A stretch of 64,000 nucleotides of DNA from positions 5,332,001-5,396,000 of the forward strand of contig JANTQA010000023.1 in assembly GCA_027625915.1 (NCBI GenBank), read 5' to 3'. Shown in pieces: positions 11,731 through 22,590 of this stretch (the stretch's first letter is position 1; each line of letters opens with the position of its first letter). Both the position numbers and the translations under genes were made by a program. The notes under the pieces are model-generated. The model did no database searches. It worked only from the letters and a program-made list of their open reading frames with translations, and was not told where the DNA came from. This stretch comes from Anaeramoeba flamelloides. Its lineage: Eukaryota; Metamonada; Anaeramoebidae.

Positions 11731-12891
11731 ATGAGCAAATCTCAAAAGAATTTCAAAAAAAAAAACCAAAGAAAAAACAACAACAAAAAAAAAGTCAAAA
11801 AAGCAAAAAAAAAAGTTGTTGAATTACCAAGTGCCCACACATACATCAGCAAAAAACAAAGAAATGACGATCTCAAAAAAATGATTGCCTGTAACTGTCA
11901 AGTTGGAACACACAACTTAGAAAAGCAAATGGGAGATTACGTTTACAAAAGAAGAAAAGAAGGTGTCTATATCATCAACATTGCACAAGCCTGGGAAAAG
12001 CTCATGTTTGCAGCCAGAGTAATCGCCTCGATCCCAAACCCTGAAGATGTTGTCCTTGTTTCCGCCAGACCATATGGTCAAAGAGCTATCCTTAAATTCT
12101 CCAAATATCTTGGTGTAAAAGCTTTAGCTGGAAGATTTATTCCAGGTACATTCACTAATCAAATCCAAAAGGCATTCCTTGAACCTCTTTTGATTATTGC
12201 TACAGATCCAAGAACTGATGCTCAAGTAAATTATTCCTTCTTTTTTTTTTTTTTTTTTTTTATTTTTGTAATTCTTGCTTTTTTATTTATTTATTTTTTT
12301 TTTTTTATTTTTTTTATTATTTTTCTTTCTGCTTTTTTTTCTGATTTTTAAAATTCAAAACAAATCAAACTAAAAATTTTAATTTTTTCTTTTCATTTTC
12401 CAAAATCTTCAAAAAAAAAAAAAAACAACCACAAACCAAAACAAAATTAGCCAATCAGAGAAGCCAGTTATGCAAATATTCCAGTTATCTGTTTGTGTGA
12501 TACTGACTCCCCATTAAACTTTGTTGATGTTGCCATTCCATGTAACAACAAAGGAAAATTCTCAATTGGGTTTATTTATTGGTTACTTGCCAGAGAAGTC
12601 TTGAGATTAAAAGGAATGTCAAGAGAAAAGGAATGGGATGTCATGCCAGATCTCTTCTTTTACAGAGACCAATCTGAAATTGAAGAACAACTCGAAGAAG
12701 AAGAACGTAAAAAAAGAGAAGAAGAAGAAGCCAGAAGAGAACAAGAAAATGAATCAGAACCAGAATCCGAAAAATCCGATAATGAATCTTCTGTTGAAGA
12801 AGTTGCTTCTTCAGATAATGAAGAAGACGCTTGGGGTGAAGAAAAATGGGACGAAAAAGAAAAAGAAAAAGGAGAAGAATGGAATGATTAA
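11731..12891 (+). CDS. RPSA: 40S ribosomal protein SA (uS2), two exons
   Basis: Exons 11731-12225 and 12451-12891 are joined across a 225-bp T-rich GT-AG intron (donor CAA/GTAAAT, acceptor AAAATTAG/CC), giving 311 aa. Family signatures are clear: [31 protein letters not shown] and [15 protein letters not shown], then across the junction [36 protein letters not shown] and [10 protein letters not shown]. It is a structural component of the small ribosomal subunit. Two features are unusual: about 45 extra N-terminal residues, nearly all Lys/Asn/Gln, precede the conserved start, and the C-terminal ~85 residues are a highly charged Glu/Lys/Ser tail ending WND. The usual metazoan laminin-receptor tail is absent. 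A possible AATAAA lies at 12939. The intron sits inside the conserved DAQ/IREA core, so the splice is forced by homology. Confidence 0.97.
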
Positions 12892-14161
12892 GGAATGAAA
12901 CAAATTTTTTTTAAAAAATTCTTTATTTAGAGACTTCGAATAAATTATTGAAATTTCTTTATCTTAAATATATAATTTAATGTGCTCACATGATGAAATT
13001 AATAATTGTATTTATAAATATAGATATCTAGGTATATATATTTTATTTTTTTCATTCAATAATACTCTCTTTTCAATTTCAAATTGTGATCCACAAAAAT
13101 TTTGCATTTGAAAAGATCCATTATAGAAATCAATAAAAGATACTTTTATTTTTATTTTTTTTTTTTCTATCAAATATACTTTTTCATTATTTTTTGTTTA
13201 TATTTCTATTCCAATTCAAAACTTAAATTTACTGTACAAAGAATTTAGGTGGGGAATTCGATCGCATTTGAAATTTAACAGAACGACAAAGTTGTAAAAA
13301 TTTGTTTTGAAAAGTATTTTTTTTTATCGACAACAAAAGTTTAATTTTTTCCAGATTTAGTTGAGTAAAAAAATTATCATCTTCAAGAATTGTTTTTTTC
13401 GAAATTTTCTCAGATCTAATTTATTTTAAGTTTTTTTGATCTGAGAGTAAAAATAAACGATAGAATGTACACAACGAACAATTGTTTTTTTTTTTGAGAT
13501 TTTTTTCATTTTTTTGTTGTATTATTAATAAACATTGCAAATTTTTATCAAAAATAGCTGAAAACACCTCACACTTGCTTTAAACTTGAAATCAAAAAAA
13601 AAAAAATAATTTAAAAAAGTTTCATAGGATTGAAATTCAAAAAAATATATTTAACGAAAGTGGTTTTAGAAGATATTATAAGTAATTAAAAAAAAACAAA
13701 AAATCGTTCTTGGATTCCATCTACCGGATCCCATTGTTTGAAAAAAGTTACTTTAAACTAATTTGAGTAAAAAAAAATATTCGCAATGATCTTCTACAAG
13801 GTGGAGAATTTAGTTTCTTAAAAAAATACCCGTATAATAAGAGTCAACATATTTTAATCAGATTGAAACAAATTATAGGGGGAAACGATAAAAAAAAAAT
13901 AATAATAAATATTTTTAAGTTCGGTAAATCTGGAAGATTGGTTAAAATAATAATAATTCCTAGATTAGTTATTGTTTTTAAGGTTTTACAAAAATATAAA
14001 ATTAATTTAAAACCTAAAGTGTTATCTTAAAATAAATATTTTTAGATAATCAATATAGCATTATTGTTTATTTTTCTTAAAATATTCTTAAATACAGAAT
14101 TTAACGATTATTACCTTAGAAATAATTATTTGTATAATGGAAAATTTGATAGGGGTATATA
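12892..14161. other. Intergenic, no gene recognised
   Basis: A/T-rich DNA. No supported ORF, RNA gene or repeat with readable ends. Confidence 0.5.
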
Positions 14162-14354
14162 CAGTTGGTTTCAAATATATGGCACAAACTTTCAACCAAA
14201 TTTGACACACAAAAAAATATCAAATTAAAGAAAAAAATATGGTTTTTTTTTTACAGCTTATTTTATTAGAATCTGAATTCTGTGCAATAATCTGAGGTTA
14301 CGTTTTGTGCTTTAATTTTTGTTGAAGTTTGTACCTTAAAAGTTAAACATTCTG
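14162..14354. mobile_element. TTAAGGCACAAA-family MITE, diverged copy with TA site
   Basis: Palindromic arms read CAGTTGGTTTCAAA and GGCACAAACTTTCAACCAAA on the left, and inverted ...GAAGTTTGTACCTTAAAAGTTAAACATTCTG on the right. TA dinucleotides flank both ends (14160-14161 and 14355-14356). The length (193 bp) agrees with the copies at 42794 and 50401. Confidence 0.75.
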
Positions 14355-17313
14355 TAATAAAAAAAAATTGAAAAATATTGTATATCATTTTTAGAAATTT
14401 TTCTTGGTTCTGGTTAATTCGTTATTTTGTATTGGAAATTTATCCAAAATTTTATTTTTATATTTATTTATTTGAAAATTCTGTAAAAATATAGAAAAGT
14501 GGTTGGTATTAATAAACATACAGTATCCATTCTCCCGAAATATCAGAAAAAAAAAAACCACGTGGTCCAATTAACTTGTTTTTGGAATGAATAATTTATT
14601 TAATCTTGATATATATATATATATATATATATAGTCATATTTTAATTATTTAATTTTTTTTATATTTTGGTTTCCAATTCAGATTTAATCAATATTTTTG
14701 ATTTTAAATTATTATTTATTGAAAATTTTTAATATTTGAAAAAAAAATATAATCTGTAAAATTATTGTATTTGTGGATACAAAAATTAGATATTTTTTCA
14801 ATTAAAATCTTTTAAATTTTCAATTATTTCTCCAACGGTCTGAATTGGTTGAAAAAGTTACACATTTTTTTTTTTTTTTAAATTTAATGTTGCTAACAAT
14901 TTGAAAAACAAATTGTGAAAAATAATTTTTTACAATTAAAAAATGTTAAAAACGATATTATTTTATAGAGGTATTAAAAAACATGAGATATCTGTATTAA
15001 TTTAGATTAACAAATCCAATTTTTAGATTGTTTTTATTCAAATTATTAGCAACAATAATAGTATAAAATAAATAAAATTATTTTTTATTTATTGACTAAT
15101 CAAGATTATTTTATTTTTATTTGAATAATTTTTGAAATTTGATATTTATCTTTTTTAAAAAGCTAGGATCAAAGATTTTATCAAATTATGATTTTTTTAG
15201 TTATTTGATTTAAATTTATTAATCAGAATTATTTAAAAAGTGTTATTATTAATTATTTACTAGTGGGTGATTTATTGTTTTAGAAAGTCATTTATAATCA
15301 ACTTTAATTTTTAACATAACAAAATAATATACATTTTTCACCTGAACCACTGTTTAATTTGGTTGGAGTATTAATTGTACGTTTTCTGGTTGTTTTCTGT
15401 AATCAAAATAACGTAATAAACGATTTTATTATTTGAAGAGCACGTGAATAGATTTTTTATTTTTTTTTACTTTATTTGAGGGGTATGTAATTTAAGTACT
15501 GGATTATATTAAATGTTCTTTTTTAAAACTCCATTCCATTTTTTATCTGATCACAAAAAAAAAAAACAAAAAAAAATATCAAATCTTTTTTTCTTCCCAA
15601 GTAAAAAAAATAAACTGAATAGTTCAAAAAACACTAAAAAAATTCAAAATTCTATTTTATTTTGAGAAAAGGTACATTTGGTATTGTGTTTTGATTTCTA
15701 AAAGAGGATTTCAAATGGTTAATTACACATACCCCAATGATTGTAGACATTTTTATACTTGCAACATTGTAATATATCTAGGATTTTCAAAAAAAAAAAT
15801 TTTTTTTTTCGTTCTTTAAATTATAGAACAGTCTTATTCTGGTGATTAATAATCCGGTTCTTCATATTTTTTATTGGTGATTAAAGTATTGGTAGTGAAG
15901 ATTCCTTATTTTTTTTAATTATAGTTATATACATACATATATATATATATATATATTCTTAATCAATAAAGAAACAATAAATAAAGCCATTTTTAGTAAA
16001 ATTAATCAGTACCAAATGGAAAGAAAAGATTATTAAAAAAAAAAGATTCACAACTCTTTGAAAGGGGTTTTCTAATAAAAAAAAAACTTAAAACTCTATA
16101 ATATGATTAATGAAAATTGGATTTTTTATGTTATTGTCAGGTGCTTTTCATCGGGGTGCAGTGATTAAAAAACTTGCTGCAATAAAGAAAAATTAATAAT
16201 AAAAATTGAAAATAAAAAAAACATAAAAAGAGAAATATATATATGCAATGTGGTATTTAGTACTTCGATCCTGGGGGGGTAGTGTATTGTGTTTTTTTTT
16301 TTTAAATGTAAAAGAATATAATAAAATCGAAGGTTTGATTCACTGAATTTAAAACACATAAAATGAAATAATAATGATAAAGTAATACCAATCACCAGTC
16401 ACAGAAAATCGAATTTTTTATTAATTATTGAGAATCTATTTATTGGGTCCATGCCCTATATGTGAAGTTTGGGAAAGTTATACCAAGTTCTTCCAGGTAT
16501 TGGTGGGTTTTTCGGGGTACCTTCAAGTGTCAACAAGTGTCTAGATTTTCCAGAATTCAAAGGAATTGAAAAAAAATAAAGATTTTACACTGTTCTTTTA
16601 AATTCTCGAAAACTTAACAGTCCTAAATGCATTTTTAATATGTTTATGTGAATATTATTATTATTATTTTAATATTTTAAATATTCTTCTCTTCTCTTTT
16701 TTTTTTTATTTTTCGAAATTTTCTTTAATGGTACCTTTCTTTCAATAAATTAATAAAAGCATTTTTAAACAAAAGTTACAAAAAGAGAATATGAACTTTT
16801 TTTTCATTTGATATAAAAACCAAAGTTTTCAAGTCATTAATGAATAGAAATAAAAATGTACAAAGATATCATCATTCAAAAAAATAATTTAAATCAAATA
16901 CTATTGACATATTTTATATACTTTTTCTGAATTTTGTTTTTTACTTTTTACTTATTCAGATTTGAAATTAGATTCTCTAATAATATTATAATTTTACAAA
17001 AAAAAAAAACGGTAAAAGTAAGCCCGTTAGTAAAAATTTAAAATTAACAAAAAGTTCATAAGAAAAAAAAATGAAAAATAAAAAATATGATTTTTTTAAA
17101 TTTTATTTAGTTTTAGATTTTTTATTCTGTAAATCTATAAGTTTTTTCGAACATAATTTGAACAAGTAAGCGTAATAATTAAGGTCTGTTAATATTATTT
17201 TTTTTTTTAAATTAATTAATTATATGGAATTTAGAAGACAAGTTTGTTTTTACAAAACAATTAAAAATAAAGTTCTTTAATAATTTTTAAAAATTATTCT
17301 TGGTGAAAGTAAT
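14355..17313. other. Intergenic; simple AT repeats, no gene recognised
   Basis: About 3 kb. (AT)n runs lie at about 14609-14633 and 15926-15956. A relatively G/C-richer island lies at about 16440-16560. A minus-strand frame at 16165-16395 is a hydrophobic chance ORF. No other structure is supported. Confidence 0.5.
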
Positions 17314-18856
17314 TTAATTTTCTTCAACTTCTTCATCGAAAGCTCTAATTGGCTATTTTTTTTAAAAATAATAATGTTATTAAGGGTTTAAGTTTAATAA
17401 AAATAAATTAATAGTTGAATAATTAAAGAACTTCAAAATTTGGGGCTGAGAAAAATAAAGGAAAGAAGAAACAATAAAAATACTTACTTCAAAGGCTACT
17501 TTAACGAAAGCGGTTCGTCCACCAATTTCGGTTTCATTTACTTGGAGGGCTTCGTCTCTGCTATCTTCATCGGCAAATTCAACGAATCCAAATCCTTTTG
17601 ATCTACCATTTCTGGATTGAATTACTTTTGCTCTTGATGGTTCGTAATCTGTAAAGGCTTCAAGAAGATCGTCATCAGTGAATTCAAATGGGATGTTAGT
17701 AATAAAAAGAACAGTTTCACTTGGGTTTTTTTCGTCAAAATTTGGTCTTCTTTGGAATCTTCTTCCGCCAAATCCTCTTCCTCTTCCAAATCCTCTTCCT
17801 CTTCTTCCAAATCCTCTTCCCCTTCTTCCAAAGCCTCTGCCTCTTCTTCCAAATCCTCTTCCTCTTCTTCCAAAGCCTCTTCCTTCAAATTCTCTATCTT
17901 CGAAACCTCTTTCTTCGAATTCTCTTTCTTCGAATTCTCTTTCTTCAAATCTTCTTCGGCCATATCCTCTTTCTCCATATCCTCCAAATTCGCGGTATGG
18001 GTTATAGTATGGTTCTTGGTAATATCCTCTTCCGTAGCCCATTCTCTGTTTTTGTTAAATGTAGAATTTTGTGTTTTTTTTTTTAGTTTTTAATATTTGA
18101 AAATAAAAATAAAAAAAAAAAAAAAAAAGAAAAGGAATAAGCCAAAAGAGAAAAAGATAAGAAGAAAGAAAAAATAAAAAAAAAAAAGCAAAAGAAAAAA
18201 AAATAAAAAAAAAAAAATAAATCAAAAAAAAAAATAAAAAGAAGGAGATTTACATATGGATTGAAAAATCGTCCTCTACCTCTTCCTCTTCCTCTGAATC
18301 TTCCACGGCCTCTGCCTCTGAATCTTCCTCTTCCTCTTCCTCTTCCTCTTCCTCTTGATCTTCTTTTTGATCTGTTAGGATCTGAAAATTCAACTACAAT
18401 TTCACGTTCGTCAACTTCTTGGTGGTTAAGACCTTCAATTGCTTTTTCTGCTCCTTCAATGGTTTCCATTTCTAAAAATGCATAACCTAAGCTTCTGTTT
18501 CCTCTTCTGATGATTGTAACTTCTTTACTAAAAAAGTTTTTTTAAAAATTCATTATTATTTTAAAAGAGTTTTATATATTTATTTTGATCAGAAGGAAAG
18601 GTGGTAAATAAAGTAAGTTTTAAGGAGAAAATTTTTTATTGTTTTTTTGTTTTTTTGTTTTTTATTTTTTTGTTTTTTAATTTTTGTTTTAAAAGAAAAA
18701 AAAAAAAAACCAATCTTACACTTTTCCATATTCACCAAATGCTTCTTCAAGTGATTCTTCGGTTGATTGGAAAGATACGTTTCCTAAGTATAATTTGGTT
18801 GTTGGTTCTGTTTTAGCTTCTTTTTTTTCGAAGGTTTTTGTTTCCTTTTTGCTCAT
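17314..18856 (-). CDS. two-RRM, RG/FGRR-rich RNA-binding protein, four exons
   Basis: Exons 18720-18856, 18254-18527, 17488-18045 and 17314-17352 join in frame through introns of 192, 208 and 135 bp (all GT-AG) to give 335 aa. The first RRM (about residues 21-98) has RNP2 LYLGNV and RNP1 RSLGYAFLEM; the first intron splits it and the splice restores the fold. An RG-repeat follows (RGRGRGRFRGRG), then a Tyr/Arg/Glu segment with repeated FEEREFEER, then repeated RRGRGFG. The second RRM has RNP2 LFITNI and RNP1 SKGFGFVEF. The acidic end is AFDEEVEEN. This architecture resembles nucleolin/GAR-type or hnRNP-like proteins acting in rRNA or mRNA processing; RG tracts are usual targets of arginine methylation. 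The exact orthologue is unclear. The last 12-residue exon is the least certain part. Confidence 0.9.
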
Positions 18857-19797
18857 TGTGAATAACTTTAAATAAAGACAAGTAAAAATAATGATAAAAT
18901 TTTTTCCTTAAAAAAAATTACTGTACTTTATTGAAATTTCCACTTTTAGCTATTTCAAATGGCGTGGTCTTTGAGTACTTTATTTTAAATTCTCTTTTTT
19001 TAACTAGAATTTTTTATTTTTTTAAATAAGAGAGAAATGCTTAACCTTAAGAAGATAATTTCAAATTACCTTACATAGTAATTCTAATTTTATTATTATT
19101 TTACGTAATTGCATTTTTATTTTGAAATTGCTTAATTCTTTAGTTTAAATCGAATACTAATTCCCTACATCAAAAGGATCAACCCAACCAATTCAAATCT
19201 AGCACTCTAGAGTAAAAGGATTTTATCATTGTTAAAGGTTTGTGTCCACAAAATTCTGTTAGTTTATTTGAGAAATTACAAGTTTTTATTGTTAAGGAAT
19301 CAGCCAAATAAAGTTAACTGGTCAAAAGATAAAATATCGTATTAACGACACCCCTCATCAACGAATTTTGGATATGTGAAGTGTCAAAAAATTATGATTG
19401 AAGAAGAAACTTAGAAAAGAAATTTTTTTTGGCGAGATTAATTTTTTTTTTGTTAAATAAAGAAAAGTCTGAAAAGAATTTGCTTTTTTATTGAATATTC
19501 CCCTCACTTCTAAACTTACTATTTGTTGCAAAATAAATGTAACAAAATTTTCCTTCACCTTTCCAAAAAAACGATTTTATGAATCATGTAACTTTTCAAT
19601 TTTTTAATAACCTAAACAAGTTTAAATTATTAATTTACCTTTTCTAATTAGGGACTTTGGTGATCAATTTTAATTATTGGGTGTGTTTTTTTTTTGGACA
19701 GATGAATGTATATTTTGATCTTTTTATTTTGCCATTAACAGTCTAAACTTTCTTTAGTTTCAAGGAATATTCATAAATTATTTTTTTGCTTTTTTAA
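18857..19797. other. Intergenic upstream of the RRM gene
   Basis: No gene is supported. The part from about 19480 to 19760 is a diverged repeat (family F; a second copy lies near 61380-61615), sharing TTTGTTGCAAAATAAAT and TTTTGATCTTT(T/A)TATTTT. Confidence 0.5.
19480..19760 (+). repeat. family F diverged repeat, copy 1
   Basis: Blocks in the same order as 61380-61615: TATTTGTTGCAAAATAAAT, an AACAAAA stretch, CAATTTTTTAAT, and GATCTTTTTATTTTGCC near the end. The element type is unknown. Confidence 0.45.
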
Positions 19798-21030
19798 GGG
19801 ATATGGGTCTAACAAGAAGAAGTTTATGATTAACGTAAGTTGTTATTGGTTGAAAATCACATTAATACACCATGATTCTAATCCCTCTAAAAATCGATTG
19901 GTCAAGTACTGTTGTCAAAATAAAACGTGCCAAAAATTTTAATGAATGTTTCAAAATAAAAAGCGTGTTTTTTTGTTATAGAAGAACTATACATCAACCA
20001 ATCAAAGAAACTGATAATAAATCTTAAAAAAATACGGTATTGGTTTCTTAAAAATCTATTATTTAAAGAGAAATTCTAAAAATGAAGGATCAAATTGCAA
20101 AATTTGTCTCAAAAAATAGAGTAAATTTTGTTCAGAAAATTGTTATCAACAAAAAAACAAAAAAATTCAAAAAAAATGAGAATATTATAGAAAATTTTCA
20201 ACTATTTGCATGAATAATTTAAATTTCACTGAAAATAACCAGACATTCACTTTCAAAATTGTTTTGAATTTGGTATACTATTTGGTGGTAGATTGGATGT
20301 TGCCTTGTAACAAGAAGAAAAAAAGCACAGATCAAAATAGACGTGTACAAAGAATACAATCTGTGTTTCAAAATATTATTCCTGTAGTATTATCTGTTCA
20401 TCTTCATTAATTAAAACTAACCTTTATATCACAGTGATCAAAAAGCGTTAACAACTACTATAATCCATATTTTGAAAAATAATCCCTACTTTTTTTTCTT
20501 CTTGTTACAACGCAACATCCATTTTACTACCAAATAGTATACCCAACTTCAAATCAATTTTGAAAGTATAACCATTGATATTTTCAGTAAAATTTAAATT
20601 ATGAATGCAAATAGTTGAAAATTTTTATCTTTTTGATTTTTTATTAAAATTTTTTGTTTTTTTGTTTTAAAAAAATTAACTCCATTTTTTGAGACAAATT
20701 TTGCAATATGATTCTCCATTTTTAGAATTTCTCTTTAAATAATAGATTTTTAAGAAACCAATAATATATTTAATTAGGGTTTATTGTTAGTTATTTGACC
20801 TATTAATGTATTTTTTCTTCTATAACAGAAAATAACACACTTATTATTTTGAAACATGGATTAAACTTTTTTTGCACACATTATTTTAACCACAGTAGTA
20901 AAAAAACCCAAAAATTTCAGATTAAAATCGCCACTCCGTCACAAATTTAAAGGCTGAGCCATCTTTTTTCAGACTCCAAAGTTACAGAATATCTGTCGTT
21001 ATTTGTACGAATTTGAGGAAATAAGTAATA
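19798..21030. mobile_element. family B element (GGGAYTAG end) carrying an inserted palindrome
   Basis: It begins directly after TTAA (19794-19797) with GGGATATGGGTC. The first ~110 bp match both ends of the element at 56849-57609: AATCACATTAATACACCATG, then GATTGGTCAAGTA. After the palindrome at 19909-20895, family B sequence resumes as TAGTAAAAAAACCC, CACAAATTTAAAGG and AGACTCCAAAGTTAC, matching 57350-57470 inverted. The right terminus is not found, so the copy is incomplete or rearranged. It shows an older element split by a younger one. Confidence 0.6.
19909..20895. mobile_element. 987-bp palindromic family C element, TA on both sides
   Basis: The left end CTGTTGTCAAAATAAAACGT and the right end ACACATTATTTTAACCACAG are inverted repeats; TA flanks both (19907-19908, 20896-20897). 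The arms run from the ends to about 20320 and 20500, with a loop near 20330-20490. Each arm holds the family blocks CTTCTTGTTACAA-GCAACATCCA, ACCAAATAGTATACC, AATTTTGCAA and AGAAACCAATA. The frame at 20210-20410 is a by-product of this repeat. A single-arm version of the same family occurs at 33763-34245 and 46013-46784. Confidence 0.75.
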
Positions 21031-21309
21031 TATTTTTCTAGATAGGTTAATATTTATATCACTCAGAAAGAAAAATATTTTGCTTGTTTTTGAAATAAAT
21101 GAGTCTGATTGTGTGAGTTATTGTTTGTTGAAATGTGAAGATCTACAATTAAAAAAAATTAAAAACAATAAAAACATAATAAAAAGATATCTTTGTTTAG
21201 ATCTGTTTATTTTTGGTTGATAATAAAAAAGAAAAAAGTAATTATGTACAAATTATGTACAAAAATAAAAAAAAATTGGTTTTCTTGGTTTAATTTCAAC
21301 TCTCTTTTT

Positions 21310-21600
21310 AGAATTTTTTTTTCTTTTATTTTCTTTTCTTTTTTTTGTTTTTTTTCTTTCTTTTTTCTTATTTTGTTTTTCTTTTTTTGTTTTTCTTATT
21401 TTGTTTTTTTTTCTTTCTTCTTTTTCTTTTTCTTGTATTTGTTTCATTTTTCTTATTTTTTCTTTCTTATTTTGTTTATTTCTTTCTTCTTCTTCTTCTT
21501 CTTTTCTTTTTTTCTTTCTTCCTTTTCTTTTTCTTCTTCTTCTTTTTCTTCTCCTATTTCTTCTTTTTCTTTTTCTTTTTTTGTTTCCCTCTTTCTTTTG
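21310..21600 (+). repeat. pyrimidine-rich low-complexity tract
   Basis: Almost uninterrupted T and C on this strand, with (TTC)n near 21485-21500 and 21530-21550. Overlapping Phe/Ser-only (plus) and Lys/Glu-only (minus) frames here are chance products. A decayed K/E-rich exon is possible on the minus strand but nothing supports it. Confidence 0.8.
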
Positions 21601-22145
21601 ATTAAACTAAACCCCAATTCAAAATTTTTAACACACCAAAATTTGATTTGTGAAAAAAACCTTATTTAATCAATTCCAGAAGATTTATCAAATTAGAACC
21701 ATTTACTAATTGAAATGTTAACACTTGTTTATAAATTACAATACTCTCAAAACAATAAATAAATAATTATCAATACAAATAAATCAAGGGTGTGTTAAAA
21801 ATTTTGGAGAGAGCCAAACAAAAAATGCATTAGTAAATTTGTTTAAATTCTATTAGGAATATTGATCGATCAAATGGTTAGATACTACCAACTAATTTTA
21901 TTTGAGTTCTTCTATTTGGAACAACTCAAATTTAACCTAATATCAATGGTTGCTCAAAAAATTTTGATCCAACGAGACAAATTACGTGATTCAAACAATG
22001 AAATGAAAACAAAAACTAAATGATGAAAAAATGATTTTCATATTTTACAAAAATCAAAATTATCTTCAATTTCAATGAAATTCTATTGTGATTGTCTGGA
22101 ATGTTTTAGCTGTGTTGAAATTTTTGGAATTTTAGTTTAGTTTGG
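21597..22145 (-). repeat. family A repeat, copy 3
   Basis: It matches copy 4 (48610-49170, opposite orientation) over its whole length, including AGAGAGCCAAACAAAAAATG, TTGATCGATCAAATGG and TCAAAATTTTTAACACACCA. It contains the same central GATCGATCAAATG core as copies 1, 2 and 5. The inner frame ending at 22106 overlaps its end. Confidence 0.75.
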
Positions 22146-22575
22146 GGATAATTGATAAAATTCCCACCAAACACAACAAATAGTGATTGTCTTACATTGC
22201 CAATATTTGGTAACATCTGCTTCAATGGAAAAGGTGGGATATTAGAACTGGGTGTCAAACAAATTATTGGTTTACTTGAATCATTCAATTTTTCTTACAT
22301 TCAATGAATTTGGATTCTGATTATGAGTTTTATGCCTTTTCACAATTTCTTTGTCTTCTTCGTCAATTCAACTTTTTCTTCATTTTGTTTTATCTTTTCT
22401 TTCTCCTGTCCCTTTTCGGTTTCATTTTCATTTCACTCACCCTTTTCATTTCTTTCTTCATCATTTTCCGAAAATTGATCTAAAACTATCATCATCTCAT
22501 CATCCTGTTGGATGTATTCCTTAGTTTTAAACCATAGTTGTTCGGGTATTTGAAATTCAGTGAGTCTCTTATTCT
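22106..22575 (-). pseudogene. possible decayed protein gene, function unknown
   Basis: From an ATG near 22575 the minus strand reads MENKRLTEFQIPEQLWFKTK, continues with acidic Asp/Glu residues for about 48 codons, meets a TGA, and remains K/E-rich in the same frame for another ~30 codons. A GGTGAGTG just before the TGA could be a splice donor. Further down, frame 22288-22106 reads SSNIPPFPLKQMLPNIGNVR and continues hydrophobically, protein-like rather than random. No domain is recognised. Either a small spliced gene or, more likely, a decayed copy; its 3' end lies in the family A repeat. Confidence 0.35.
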
Positions 22576-22590
22576 CCATTAATTTTAGTA

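Noticed and set aside
16100-16280. Possible tRNA-like patch with TTCGATCC
   Set aside because: I could not build a cloverleaf (no acceptor or anticodon pairing), so no tRNA is claimed; I found none elsewhere in the window.
21193-21669. Overlapping Phe/Ser-rich and Lys/Glu-rich frames on both strands
   Set aside because: They are translations of a pyrimidine tract; no non-repetitive flanking coding sequence or splice pattern supports a gene.
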